The notes below the pieces were generated by a model. It was not told where the DNA came from. It ran no database searches and was given only the letters and a program-made list of their open reading frames with translations. Position numbers and translations under genes: made by a program. 64,000 nucleotides of DNA from Rhizobium sp. Root483D2 (GTDB taxonomy: Bacteria; Pseudomonadota; Alphaproteobacteria; Rhizobiales; Rhizobiaceae), in the NCBI RefSeq assembly GCF_001426685.1, contig NZ_LMFB01000035.1, positions 1 through 64,000 of the forward strand. Reading direction: 5' to 3'. Shown here one piece after another: positions 8,550 to 18,856 of the stretch (its first letter is position 1; each line of letters opens with the position of its first letter).

Positions 8550-11500
8550 ATGAGCGCTACCATGACTGCATGCTGGCGGGCCGAAGACGCGACTGCCATC
8601 ATCAGCAATGAGGCCTTGGAAGGCCACGAAGGAATATTTCTCGCTACCCACTCCCCCATTGCCGATTTCGAGGTTTCGGGCAGTCATGGGGGTGAAATTG
8701 AGGGTCGCGACGAAACAGCGCTTTTGGATGTCCTTGCTGATGGCACTCGTCGCCACGCGTTTTGCGTTGTGCAGGGAGAACCTGGTTCGGGCAAATCGCA
8801 CCTGATCCGCTGGCTGTCGATCAAGTGGCCGAGGAATGACGACGTAAAGCTGTTGTTGCAGCGTGCTGACGGAAGCCTCGAAGGCGCTCTTCGGCAAATG
8901 CGCGAGCGCCTTCCGCTGGAATTCCAAGATTTGTTCGACAACATGGGTAGGCGTCATCGGGCCACTGACCGCGGCCGAGCCAACTTGCTCTTAAGCAATC
9001 TGGCAAACGGCCTTCATCCTGACCATTTTGATCCTCCCCTTGAGGATGTTGAATGGTGCCGTACGTTTTTGCCTGGTGAACTCATAGATCTGCCGGTCAT
9101 CAAACGTCATTGGCAGGGCCCATCGCGCATCCTGGGTTTGATGGAGGGAAAGGGCGATGGAGAGGGGGCGGAGCGCAACTCTCAGTCAGCGAGTTTCAAT
9201 GTCTTCGACATCGAGGAATTGGCAGGCCACTGCGGCGCGGTGTTCAATAGTGGTGTCAAAGGACCAACAGAGCGTTTGGCCCGGAGACTCATAGAGGAAG
9301 CGGGACATATCGCCGAGCTTAGAGAATCGCGGTGGACCGCGGATGAAATCGCGGCCGAACAGGGCGAAAAGATACCAACCACCGTAAAGCTTGTCGCAGC
9401 TCTAAACCGACGTCGCAATGACGCGGTCCAGAATCTGCTTGGTGTTTCAGCCGAGGGGTTGAAAACGCTGTTTCGCCAAATCCGCGTAGCGCTCGCCGAG
9501 CGAGGCCAGCGACTCGTCCTTTTGCTTGAGGATATTACGAGTTGGGAAGGCATTGACGACAGCCTTATTGATGTTCTCGTCACAAATGCCGAGACAAGAG
9601 GAGCTGACGGCACCTCCGATATGTGTCCACTCATATCCGTTGTCGGCGTCACACCGGGCTATTACAAAAAGCTTCACGGCAACTATCGCGCTCGCATCAC
9701 GCACGAAATCAATCTTGGCGCTGCGCAACAGGACGGCGAACTGCAGGACGTCGCAACCTTAAGAAATGGCGGCAATCGAGTTCGGTTCGTGTCGCGCTAT
9801 CTGTCGGCGGTTAGGGCTGGCCCCGACTCGCTCGACCAGTGGCGAGACGAACTCCGCCAAGACAGAAATGCCGCGCCTCCAAACCGATGCGATCATTGTC
9901 AAGTCAAAGAACGGTGTCATGCCACCTTTGGCGACGATTCAGGGATCGGTCTGTTTCCGTTCACCGAAACTGCACTCGATCACTTTTTTGAGGCGTTAAA
10001 CGATAATGATAATGGCATGACCTGGAAAACGCCACGCGGTGTTTTGCAAGCTGTCTTAAGCCCAAATCTTCTTCAGGTTCGAGCCATCAACGATGGGCAA
10101 TTTCCAACCGTTCTGACGGAAAATGCCGCTTTGGTGGCAGAAAGCCGCAATCTGGGCCGCCGAGCGACCATCGTTTTAACGAATCGACTTTCAGAGCACC
10201 CGGCCGAATTTGCGAGAACGCGCCGGATTATCTCGTATTGGGGAGACAAGGAACGCGCCGATACAGTCGCAGATGGGTCAGGTGAGTTGCATTTTGCCGG
10301 CGTACCAAAATCGCTTTTTGATGCGTTGGGATTGCCATGGGTCGGGGATGAAGAGGGGCCAGCGTCGACGCAGCCGGTTGGTCCGGCACGGCCTGTCGTC
10401 AACCCTCTTGCCACCTCGCAAGAGCATATCAGCGAGGCGGCGGCACAAGTTCGATCAACCACGACACGCGCAATTCTCACACAGAAGGCTCCGACCCAAA
10501 CACGTATTCCACAGCCACCTTCAGCAAAGCGGTTGATCGGCAAGTCCGACCTTCAGTCGCGCCTCGACGAGATTCGGATCTGGGAAAGCACCGGCGAGGC
10601 TCAGAATCCGAGTGTCTACAATATGGCAGTGTTCGAAATTCTGTCAGAGATCGATCCCCGCCGTGTCGGCCTCGATCCCTACTCGAAAAGGCGGATACTG
10701 ACGGAGCAGCAGGTGAAGATCGAAGGAACTGGCCATTCGCAGCGAAGCTATCTCACGGTTCCGCGCGCAGAATGGCTTTGGCGCGGGCTCGAAGCAGTAG
10801 TCAGCCTTCAACTCGATACTACCATGTCGGTCAACGATGTCGTTTTTCATCGGCATTCCCTTGCGGTTCTTACGACAAGACTGGAAAGTCTCCTTTCGGA
10901 GTTTGCAGATCGCCGCCTCGGGATGGTTGAAGGTTCCCTATGGAGTCCAGTCCCCTTGATCACGCAAATCCTGGTCGCACGCGCGTGGTTTCGGGGAACG
11001 GTGAACCCGAACGCTCCACATTACGCACAATTGCAAGGCATCCTGTCGGACGAGCCACCGAATGAAAGCGACCCTGCAACGCGCTGTGCGCCGTGGCAGG
11101 AGTTTCTCAACAGGACGAGAGCCCATCACTCGACCCTGCGCGACGCTCTTCGCGCGATGATCTCGATGCCGCAAGGCGCTTCGTCAAGCTTCGGGCTTGC
11201 AGACGTCTCAAAGGTGGCTGGAGCGATCAAACGCTTGCGCCAGACACAAAGGTTCGACGAACCGCCGTCGGAATCTGGAGAAACCGGTGTTTCAGAATTC
11301 GATGCAATCAAAGATATAGCTTTTCATTTCAAGCACAGCATCGGCCACATCGCCCGGTTCGAACGTCAGCAGCTTGAGTCGCGTGCCACGAGCCTTCAGG
11401 AACTCCTTCGGGGGCGGACTGTCGAGGCTCACCTGGCAAGAATAGACGCCGCGATTACGTCTGTTACCGGTCTATTGCCCCGAGCAAATCCAGAGAGTGT

Positions 11501-11828
11501 ATCCGCCTGGAAAGGAGAGCTTTCTAAAGCAAAGGTGCGGATTGAAGAGAAAGCGGGCCAAACCGTGGAGGACTTCATGCTCTTGGTCGCCGAGCACCGC
11601 GACGCGGGAGCCGGATTGCGCCTCGAAGAGCTTACGCTTGCCCCGTCCAGGGACTTGGGGATCTTCCTGGATGCGGCCAAGATGGGCGAACAGGCAACGA
11701 GCCAACTGCTTGGGCACGTCAAGGATTGTATCAGCGACGGCCGGGGCTCATTTTCCCTCGCCCAAGTCCACGAGGCCGGCCGTGCCGTTTCCCAAATTCT
11801 GAGCGATCATGGTGCGCGAAATGGCTGA
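8550..11828 (+). CDS. dpdH: DpdH, large P-loop ATPase of the 7-deazaguanine DNA restriction module
   Basis: A protein of about 1,092 residues from ATG 8550, chosen because GGGAGGT lies eight bases upstream; a GTG nine bases earlier is less likely. The N-terminus has a Walker A motif (GEPGSGKSHLIRW) near residue 75, and an acidic Walker B-like segment (LVLLLEDITSWEG) near 325. A Cys/His cluster (CDHCQVKERCH) near residue 447 suggests a zinc site. The C-terminal half is helical without membrane segments. Size, P-loop, Cys cluster and gene order after dpdG identify DpdH. It probably powers a nucleoprotein machine that recognises DNA lacking the modification. The stop overlaps the start of dpdI. 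Confidence 0.75.
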   Translation: MSATMTACWRAEDATAIISNEALEGHEGIFLATHSPIADFEVSGSHGGEIEGRDETALLDVLADGTRRHAFCVVQGEPGSGKSHLIRWLSIKWPRNDDVKLLLQRADGSLEGALRQMRERLPLEFQDLFDNMGRRHRATDRGRANLLLSNLANGLHPDHFDPPLEDVEWCRTFLPGELIDLPVIKRHWQGPSRILGLMEGKGDGEGAERNSQSASFNVFDIEELAGHCGAVFNSGVKGPTERLARRLIEEAGHIAELRESRWTADEIAAEQGEKIPTTVKLVAALNRRRNDAVQNLLGVSAEGLKTLFRQIRVALAERGQRLVLLLEDITSWEGIDDSLIDVLVTNAETRGADGTSDMCPLISVVGVTPGYYKKLHGNYRARITHEINLGAAQQDGELQDVATLRNGGNRVRFVSRYLSAVRAGPDSLDQWRDELRQDRNAAPPNRCDHCQVKERCHATFGDDSGIGLFPFTETALDHFFEALNDNDNGMTWKTPRGVLQAVLSPNLLQVRAINDGQFPTVLTENAALVAESRNLGRRATIVLTNRLSEHPAEFARTRRIISYWGDKERADTVADGSGELHFAGVPKSLFDALGLPWVGDEEGPASTQPVGPARPVVNPLATSQEHISEAAAQVRSTTTRAILTQKAPTQTRIPQPPSAKRLIGKSDLQSRLDEIRIWESTGEAQNPSVYNMAVFEILSEIDPRRVGLDPYSKRRILTEQQVKIEGTGHSQRSYLTVPRAEWLWRGLEAVVSLQLDTTMSVNDVVFHRHSLAVLTTRLESLLSEFADRRLGMVEGSLWSPVPLITQILVARAWFRGTVNPNAPHYAQLQGILSDEPPNESDPATRCAPWQEFLNRTRAHHSTLRDALRAMISMPQGASSSFGLADVSKVAGAIKRLRQTQRFDEPPSESGETGVSEFDAIKDIAFHFKHSIGHIARFERQQLESRATSLQELLRGRTVEAHLARIDAAITSVTGLLPRANPESVSAWKGELSKAKVRIEEKAGQTVEDFMLLVAEHRDAGAGLRLEELTLAPSRDLGIFLDAAKMGEQATSQLLGHVKDCISDGRGSFSLAQVHEAGRAVSQILSDHGARNG

Positions 11829-12519
11829 CGCACTCGAGGAACTGGAACAACTTCTTCCTGAATTGCCTCAGGCTCTTGAGCGCCGGACGCTAGGTGAAAG
11901 CCTGTCACGTGTCGCATCTTCGTTGAACGAAATTCGGTCTGCATCTCGTCGTTTGTCCGAGGTTTTGGACGCTGCTGACCGAATAGGTCTGGGCGATGTT
12001 CCTGAAGTAGTCGAAAAGATGGATGACATGAGCGATGCCGCCCTACACATGGCATCATTGCTCATGAACGCGGATGATGCCGCTTCTCTGCATCAGATCG
12101 AACGCGACCTCCCGCAGTTTAAGTCCACGATCGCCGGTGCCTTTTCCGCGATGAGACAACGATGGCGAAACGAGGTGGCGGCGGGTTACCGGCCATTTCT
12201 TTCTCTCGGGCAACTGCTATCTAAGATTGACCATGCCAGCAGCCTCGGTGCTCGAATGGTTGAACTCGGACAGGACGCCAACGCGAGTCTGACGATAGCG
12301 CAGACCGATCAATTCAGAGATGCGGTCATTAAACTTATCGACACACGCGCGCTCCTCGAATCGGAGAAAACCTCTTTCACTGCCGATGAGCAAGTCGATA
12401 GCTTCCTGTCTGACCTCGCCCAAAACCAGGCGCGGCTTAGATCCGTAACAACGGACGTTTTTCGTTGGCTTGCAGAACACGATGCGCTTGACCTCTTCGA
12501 GGTGCGCCCGATCGGCTGA
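11809..12519 (+). CDS. dpdI: DpdI, coiled-coil accessory protein
   Basis: A 236-residue acidic, almost wholly helical protein (EELEQLLPELPQALERRTL and similar heptad-like stretches), likely coiled coil. It has no catalytic motif, signal peptide or membrane segment. Two starts are possible, 11809 or 11821; both overlap the dpdH stop, implying translational coupling. It is the last gene of the plus-strand block and its stop lies four bases from the stop of the convergent dpdJ gene. Identity as DpdI is inferred from position and size in the F-G-H-I-J order, since the sequence alone is not diagnostic. Confidence 0.6.
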   Translation: MVREMADALEELEQLLPELPQALERRTLGESLSRVASSLNEIRSASRRLSEVLDAADRIGLGDVPEVVEKMDDMSDAALHMASLLMNADDAASLHQIERDLPQFKSTIAGAFSAMRQRWRNEVAAGYRPFLSLGQLLSKIDHASSLGARMVELGQDANASLTIAQTDQFRDAVIKLIDTRALLESEKTSFTADEQVDSFLSDLAQNQARLRSVTTDVFRWLAEHDALDLFEVRPIG

Positions 12520-12523
12520 ATTC

Positions 12524-15500
12524 TCAGGCTTCTGTGCAAAGAAAGCGCTGCAACATCGTTCTGCTGGTCGAGGACTCGACCATGTTGTCACCCATCATAT
12601 CGCTCGGCTGATGAACGCAGGCACGGCAGCCATCGAAGCACAACGTCCCGTTCAACCTTACGACTTGGTCCGTCAATCGCCCCTCCGGACTAAGCGCCTC
12701 CTCCAAAACCGCATCCTCCAGACCCTCATAGCAGACCAGGAGCCTTCCCAAATCCCCGTCGGGCTCTTGCTTAGCTTTCTTGACAGCGGCGCTAGCCAAC
12801 TCCCATACCGTTGGGCGCCTTTGCGATTGGTTAATGAAACGGGCCTCGATCTGCTGAACTGCGTCGGAGAGATCGTAGAGCGAGAAGCGCTCGGACCCAA
12901 TGGTCTCCACTCCGAACAGCACTCTGAGAATTAAACTCGGAACAGGCGTGTCGCCGAGTTCCAATGCTGTCGAAATCCCTGCCAGAGAATTCGGGTCGTT
13001 CGGATCGAGTTCGCGCCACGTCGGATGGTGCCGACGATTGTCGAGGAAGCGTTGAAACGCTCCGTCTTCTTCGGCGTTTGGGCATCGGCCGAAACCGTTC
13101 ACCCACTCTCGCTGAAATTCAGGGAAATTGGCTACAAAGCTTCGCGCTGTACCGTCACCGAATGCACCTGCCTCGCAGACCGTGATTTCCAGGTCTTGTA
13201 CCTCCTTGAATTGTATGGGCATGCGTGCGTGGGCGATAACACGGCGTTCATCACCGCCGCCGAATTGCGAGAAGGCAGCTTTGACGCGACTGGTCAAACT
13301 GTGGATCAGTATGCTCTTGAGATAACGACGAAACGCGGCCGGGTCTGAGACGGAAGATAACGCCTCCTGGAAAATCTTCTGAAAACGTTGATCAGAAAGC
13401 GATGTTGCGACCGCATTGACTCGTTGCACTGAAAGAAGAGGATGCTGAGAAAGCAGCGTTGCTCGTGTCTCTTCAAAGAGTTCACGCAGCGCTTTATCCC
13501 CCCAAAAAGTCCGTAGTCGCGCGACTTTGCGGCGGAGGTCCGGGTCAGCGGCGGCGCTGACCATTATTTCCGCCCCGCGCATTGCCTCGTAACTATTAAC
13601 GCCGGCAAAGGTCGCCTTGCTCTCAATCAGGAAGCGCAGCATCTGCCCCGAGCGCCAGCGCTTGAGCTTTTCATCTTGGTCGAGAGCGGTCAGTTCGGCA
13701 TTAACAGCTCTATCAACCGCGGCCGCTTTCAATCGCAGGCTTACACCCTCGGTTTGAACATGATAGCCATGCAGCATCGGTCGCTGGTCGCCAGGTGCCG
13801 TAAAGGTTTGCGTGAAAGTTACAGGGTCAAGCCGTAGATCCTCGACCTTGGTCTCGGCATCGGCACCCCAGTAGACCTTTGCAAGCGCGAGGCCGGTTCG
13901 CTGCCCGCCAACGCCGTCACCCTGGAAAAACTGGACTTGGTCAATCCAGGGAGCGAGGGGGCCAGTGTCAATTGATGTTGCGAAGGAGTCTTGTTTTTTA
14001 ATGATCGGGAAACCCCGCAAACTGCTGCGTGAGTCGTGCCTGACACGCTTCCCCTTATCCGTTCCCGCCGGCGAGATCCGAGCGACCGCGCCATCTATGC
14101 TCCAGTCAGATTGCCAGGTCGCCCCGAACATTTGCCCGAGGCGGGCGGCCGTGACGCGTCCAGGTCGGAAATAGTCAGGAGCCAAATCCTTAAGCAGGCC
14201 GTTCGCGTCGTCGGGAAGCCGAGCCAGCCACTCGTTGGCATTTTCTCCGAAAGGTTTCGAGAGATAGCCAACTTCATAGTCGGCCGGTGAGAACCAGGGC
14301 CCGTTGCCATTTACGGGAGGGATCCAAACAACGTCTGTGCCGTCATAACGTCTTGACGCATTGCCCGGCGCCAATGTTGTAAGGCCGATCGTGACATCTT
14401 CAGGCCGATCGTCCTTTCCGACAACACCGACAACGATACGAGGCAGATTAATGGTATCGAACAATAGGTCTGGGATCCATTCGCAGCGTGTACGTAGATC
14501 CCTTGCCTCGTTCCGGTGACGATCCTTGATTTTTCCAATAGCTGCATCCCATAGCGTCGAAAGGGATCCCTGTTCGAATTCGCGCCAAGCGTGTTCGCCG
14601 AAGATTGCTTCGACAAATTTGCTTGCGCTTTCCATGGCCTCGGGTGGCGGGTTCCAGTAGTCGATCGCGATGCCTTGCTGACGCTGATATCTCGACAAGG
14701 CGTCCAGCGTTGCCGCCAATACATGTCCCCTGCGTACGAAGAAGTTCCCGGGGTTCATCGGCGTTTCAAACCCGATAGGCTCAATCATTTCTCGCGGTTT
14801 TCGAAACCACCAGGTGTCCCGATTGGAGTATATCGAGAGCGTTACGGCCGTAATGGGGCGATCGTCAGCGCCACGCCCACCACGCCCCTTGCGCTGGACA
14901 AAACTTGCCAAATTTGCGGGAGAATAGTGCTGGTAAACCATCGTTATATCGGGATCGTCATATCCCACTTCCAAGGACGAGGTGGTAAACACGATGTCAG
15001 AGGAACGGATGAGCGTCTCAATCCGGCCAGTCGAGCCGGAGAATACGGGTTGGTTGGCGACCGAGAGCGGACTGCCGGGCACTTTCCTGCCATCAACCGA
15101 GGTCTGTGCTTGGTCATTCGCCGCAAAATACCAACACTCGCCATTTCGGAAGGCATCACAGCCATCGGGTTCGCCACAGCATGCAGTCCGTTCGTTACCG
15201 GTCACCGGATCGTCTGGAAATTCCGCAATACGAAGCTTCGCAAGCGCATGGTTCTCCGCATCTTGATACGCAGCATGCAACCTTCGAACCTTGTCGATGG
15301 AGTCGAGGAAAACGAGGCTCCGAAAGCCTCCGGCTTTCCCTGTCCTGCGGCGCATCCCATGAGAAAGGCACATGATGGATTGAATTGACGTGGATGCTCC
15401 CGCGATATCCTTGCCTCTAGATTCTACCTCAGGCTGAACGAAATAGAAGTACTCTCGCCCCTTCGGATTGCGCTCTTTTTCGTTCGCAAGCGGTGTCAGC

Positions 15501-18500
15501 AAATCAGCTTTTTGGGGTGAACCGATCAACTTCGCCCACGCCGCACCCGGATCCCCGAGCGTGGCACTCATGCCGATCATCAGCATTGGGTCAGAAGGGC
15601 GGTTCACCCTGATGCGAGCGGCAAGACGTTTGAAGGTGTAGCCGACTTGGGCGCCGTGGATATGCGAATAAAGGTGAATTTCGTCAGCGATAAGTACCTT
15701 TGGAGGCAGCCAGTCTGGGTCGTCGCCAAAGATGCGGCCGTAACCAGGATCATGCATCCATTGATGGAGCGAATCCGTCGTTGGGAGAAAGAATGCCGGA
15801 GGTGTGCGCTGCAGTTTCTCCTTGGATCCAATCCACCCGTCGAACGACCAGTTGCAGGACGTGCAAAAAATGCGATCTGCATCCAACTTGCCGCCATTTG
15901 CCTTGAGCGTCAAATCCGACGAGCATTGCGGACAATTGAAGAGAGGGAAGCTGAATTCTTGGCCGCCGAGATCATTCCAACCAGCACTCACGTCATAGTC
16001 GCGAAGGTTCGTGAACGATCGAGGAACTTGAGCGATCTGAACCCCAAGCGTCAGCGACGGCATGTGGCCTTGGTCATTGAACTTGGAGAGATAGCTTGCG
16101 ATCCGCTGCGCTTGATTGGTCGCCAAACGGACCCGCGGATAAGCAAGGATCGCGCGTACACCGCGCTTGCCCGACAAATAATCTGCGGCGGCGCCAGCGA
16201 TTAGCGGCAGTATTGCAGCCTCGGTCTTGCCCGAACCAGTATCTGCAGCGATTGCCACGGTTCTTGGGTGGCCCGTGCTCCACACCCGCGAAATCTCTTC
16301 AAGGCTTCGAGCCTGGAAACCCGCAACTTGGGGATCTGAACCCCACAGGTTCTCCAGCATGGCGAACAGCGCCTCAAGGCAGTTCGCGTGGGACGCAGCT
16401 AGATCGCTCTTGAATGCGTCGATCGTTTTTCTGAGCGAGACGTTGCGATTGGGCTTGTCGCGATCGCGGAGTTCCACTTTAAGGCTGCGGACGAGGAAGG
16501 GCCGCTCGTCGGCGTCATCGTTATCAAAACGCTGCTTGACGTAACGTATTTCACGGGCGAGTTCGGCCATGCGGGATCGGATTCTGCCTTCACCGGCCAT
16601 CATCACCCAGCCATTGGCAGCCAGTTTGGGCAAGGCGGCCGCAACATCCAATCGAGCACGACCAAGGCTGTCGGCAAGTCCGACAGCAGAAGTCCATCCC
16701 TCGAACACGCCGAAGTTGATCCGTTTGGCTTCGATGTCTTCCAGAGCGTTGAGCAACTCGAAGTCGCTGTCGTTTAACTCTGGCGGTTCTTCCAATGGCA
16801 TGGAATTTTGATCTGACGTCTTGTCGATCCATTCGAGCAGGCGCGTCGTGCCGGTAATGCGCCAGGCAATAAGACCTTCCTCCTGGAGTACGTCGATCTG
16901 AGGCCGTAAGCGGTCGGTTCCCTCAGCGTCCATCCAGGCGTAAGGCTTTCGGACATTGTCATAGAAGGCTAGCGACCGGCCGGCCGTATTGCGAGCGATA
17001 ACGTCCTTCAGCGTTCGCCGTACGGTATCGACCTCAATATCAAACACCCTTCGACGTTTTTCGAACGGTTTGGCACGCCAAAAGTGACCATAGGATCCGG
17101 GTCGATGCTCAAGGCCGAGATATCCCAGCGCATGAAGTTTTGCGAGGCCCGGAAGGACATCGTCCTTTCGTGCAAGAGCCCGCTGTATCTTCCCAATCGT
17201 CGCACTACCATGCGGATCCACAAGCGAAACCTGCTGAACGGCCTGATACAGAAGTTCGAGGCCTCGCGGGAGAGTGTATTCATCTGAAGGCTGATTGTCT
17301 TCAGCAGGCTCGAACGGCTCAATCGCGTGACTATCTTCAAAACCGAATGATCGGATCTCGATCGGGACCCTGGCGCCGAGACCGTCCGCGATCATCGCGG
17401 TCCCACGGACCGGCGCGCTCATGGCAAACTCTCGAAGTAATTCCGCCTTATCCATCTGTTCCTGATCCGCAGGAACGGAATCAAGCAGGCGTCGACCGAT
17501 GAGAACAATGAGCTTCTTGCGTGCCCGCGTGATAGCAACGTTTAGGCGCTCGGGAGCAAAAATGAAATCAGCTTCGGCGACGGCAAACTCTGGGTCTGTT
17601 ACACAATAGGACAGGAAAATCGCGTCCCGCTCTTTTCCCTGGATACGGTCTACGGTCTCGACGAAGGCATCAGCGCGCAAGGCCGTGGGCAATCCATTTC
17701 GGAGTGCATTGTTTTGCGCGCGATGCGGACTGACGATCGCCAGTCGATCAGACCAGAAGTCTGCGGCTAAGCGGCCAGTTTGGCTTTCCGGCGCGACACG
17801 CTCGGCGAATTTCTCCGTCAGTCGTGAGATCACGCTAACTTCGAACGGGTTGCTGGTCGCCGCAGTAGGACCTTCGTGCAAGATGACGACAACCGGGTGG
17901 TCAGGGTCGAGAGCGGCGACCTCCCAGTCCTCCAAACACTCCCGCCAACTCGCCTGGTATTCAATACGAGAATCCGGGACCGCTGACTGATAAGAGCCGG
18001 GGTAGAACTTGCTTTCCGGGAAAGAGGCAAGGGGGCCATTGAGACGGAATGTCTCGTCAAGTGCGAACTCGGGCACCGCAGCGGATTTCAAGAAACCGTA
18101 AAGCGAGCCCCCGAGCTCGCGTTTCCCCATCTTGATTTCCCTTCCGGACCGGATGGGGGGTAGCTGCCGGTCGTCCCCAGCCACGATAAGGCGGCCACCG
18201 ACACGAAGTCCTGCCGTTGCCATAAGCCCATGAGACAATACCATCTGGGAAGCTTCGTCGATGCAGACGAGATCGAACAAATCGGAGGTGAAGCCATCTC
18301 CGCCTCTCGAAGCAGCGAGAAGCCGGTTGACTGTCCAAACGGACGCGCCAAGCACAAAAGCATCATCGCTGAGATCGCCAAGGGCTGCGCCGACAGTATC
18401 GTTGCTGATAACTTTCCGGTGTTCGACATCATTTCGAAGGCCGGCGGCGGGTCCGTTTCCGAAAAAGCGAACGTCAACGGTTCCGGGGCAATGTTCGGCG

Positions 18501-18856
18501 GCGCTTTTGGCAACGGCGTCGACGACATTCCCGATGGCGTTTCGCGTGAAGGCGGTCACCAGGACCCTGGCCCGAAGTCCGGCGGCTCTTCTCGCGTGGA
18601 TATAGCCCAGTATCAGCCAGTTCAGGAGGTGCGTTTTTCCCGTTCCCGGCGGACCTAGAATGAGGCCCGTCCTGATCGAAGCAAGCCCCTCCCACGCGGC
18701 TGTTTGCGCCGGACGTAACGGGTAATGACCGTCTTTTGACAGGTTTGGTATGGCGAAATGCGTCAAACCGGAAAGCCAGACATCGGCGTCATCGGCATCC
18801 CGTGCGAACGTCGCAGGATCGCGCAGGAATGAAAGCGTTTGGCTCCGGATGTTCAC
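12524..18856 (-). CDS. dpdJ: DpdJ-type SF2 helicase fused to an N-terminal SF1 helicase
   Basis: A 2,110-residue double helicase, started at a GTG at 18856 with AGGAG upstream; the GTGA overlaps the stop of the preceding nuclease gene. Residues about 45-480 form an SF1B Dna2/Upf1-like helicase: Walker A GPPGTGKTH (68-76), VCIDEASQM, AGDDRQLPP and a C-terminal VAITRARKKLIVLIG. A linker of winged-helix-like sequence follows. Residues about 800-1400 form an SF2 helicase with Walker A ADTGSGKTEA (near 875), a zinc ribbon (CPQC...CTSC), ADEIHLY, IGMSATLG and FVQRKGRGGRG. The long C-terminus ends with a FDGCRACVH motif. The SF2 part with its large C-terminus fits DpdJ, expected near 1,400-1,500 residues; the SF1 domain is an added fusion. 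It probably unwinds or translocates on unmodified invading DNA. Confidence 0.72.
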   Translation of the reverse strand: MNIRSQTLSFLRDPATFARDADDADVWLSGLTHFAIPNLSKDGHYPLRPAQTAAWEGLASIRTGLILGPPGTGKTHLLNWLILGYIHARRAAGLRARVLVTAFTRNAIGNVVDAVAKSAAEHCPGTVDVRFFGNGPAAGLRNDVEHRKVISNDTVGAALGDLSDDAFVLGASVWTVNRLLAASRGGDGFTSDLFDLVCIDEASQMVLSHGLMATAGLRVGGRLIVAGDDRQLPPIRSGREIKMGKRELGGSLYGFLKSAAVPEFALDETFRLNGPLASFPESKFYPGSYQSAVPDSRIEYQASWRECLEDWEVAALDPDHPVVVILHEGPTAATSNPFEVSVISRLTEKFAERVAPESQTGRLAADFWSDRLAIVSPHRAQNNALRNGLPTALRADAFVETVDRIQGKERDAIFLSYCVTDPEFAVAEADFIFAPERLNVAITRARKKLIVLIGRRLLDSVPADQEQMDKAELLREFAMSAPVRGTAMIADGLGARVPIEIRSFGFEDSHAIEPFEPAEDNQPSDEYTLPRGLELLYQAVQQVSLVDPHGSATIGKIQRALARKDDVLPGLAKLHALGYLGLEHRPGSYGHFWRAKPFEKRRRVFDIEVDTVRRTLKDVIARNTAGRSLAFYDNVRKPYAWMDAEGTDRLRPQIDVLQEEGLIAWRITGTTRLLEWIDKTSDQNSMPLEEPPELNDSDFELLNALEDIEAKRINFGVFEGWTSAVGLADSLGRARLDVAAALPKLAANGWVMMAGEGRIRSRMAELAREIRYVKQRFDNDDADERPFLVRSLKVELRDRDKPNRNVSLRKTIDAFKSDLAASHANCLEALFAMLENLWGSDPQVAGFQARSLEEISRVWSTGHPRTVAIAADTGSGKTEAAILPLIAGAAADYLSGKRGVRAILAYPRVRLATNQAQRIASYLSKFNDQGHMPSLTLGVQIAQVPRSFTNLRDYDVSAGWNDLGGQEFSFPLFNCPQCSSDLTLKANGGKLDADRIFCTSCNWSFDGWIGSKEKLQRTPPAFFLPTTDSLHQWMHDPGYGRIFGDDPDWLPPKVLIADEIHLYSHIHGAQVGYTFKRLAARIRVNRPSDPMLMIGMSATLGDPGAAWAKLIGSPQKADLLTPLANEKERNPKGREYFYFVQPEVESRGKDIAGASTSIQSIMCLSHGMRRRTGKAGGFRSLVFLDSIDKVRRLHAAYQDAENHALAKLRIAEFPDDPVTGNERTACCGEPDGCDAFRNGECWYFAANDQAQTSVDGRKVPGSPLSVANQPVFSGSTGRIETLIRSSDIVFTTSSLEVGYDDPDITMVYQHYSPANLASFVQRKGRGGRGADDRPITAVTLSIYSNRDTWWFRKPREMIEPIGFETPMNPGNFFVRRGHVLAATLDALSRYQRQQGIAIDYWNPPPEAMESASKFVEAIFGEHAWREFEQGSLSTLWDAAIGKIKDRHRNEARDLRTRCEWIPDLLFDTINLPRIVVGVVGKDDRPEDVTIGLTTLAPGNASRRYDGTDVVWIPPVNGNGPWFSPADYEVGYLSKPFGENANEWLARLPDDANGLLKDLAPDYFRPGRVTAARLGQMFGATWQSDWSIDGAVARISPAGTDKGKRVRHDSRSSLRGFPIIKKQDSFATSIDTGPLAPWIDQVQFFQGDGVGGQRTGLALAKVYWGADAETKVEDLRLDPVTFTQTFTAPGDQRPMLHGYHVQTEGVSLRLKAAAVDRAVNAELTALDQDEKLKRWRSGQMLRFLIESKATFAGVNSYEAMRGAEIMVSAAADPDLRRKVARLRTFWGDKALRELFEETRATLLSQHPLLSVQRVNAVATSLSDQRFQKIFQEALSSVSDPAAFRRYLKSILIHSLTSRVKAAFSQFGGGDERRVIAHARMPIQFKEVQDLEITVCEAGAFGDGTARSFVANFPEFQREWVNGFGRCPNAEEDGAFQRFLDNRRHHPTWRELDPNDPNSLAGISTALELGDTPVPSLILRVLFGVETIGSERFSLYDLSDAVQQIEARFINQSQRRPTVWELASAAVKKAKQEPDGDLGRLLVCYEGLEDAVLEEALSPEGRLTDQVVRLNGTLCFDGCRACVHQPSDMMGDNMVESSTSRTMLQRFLCTEA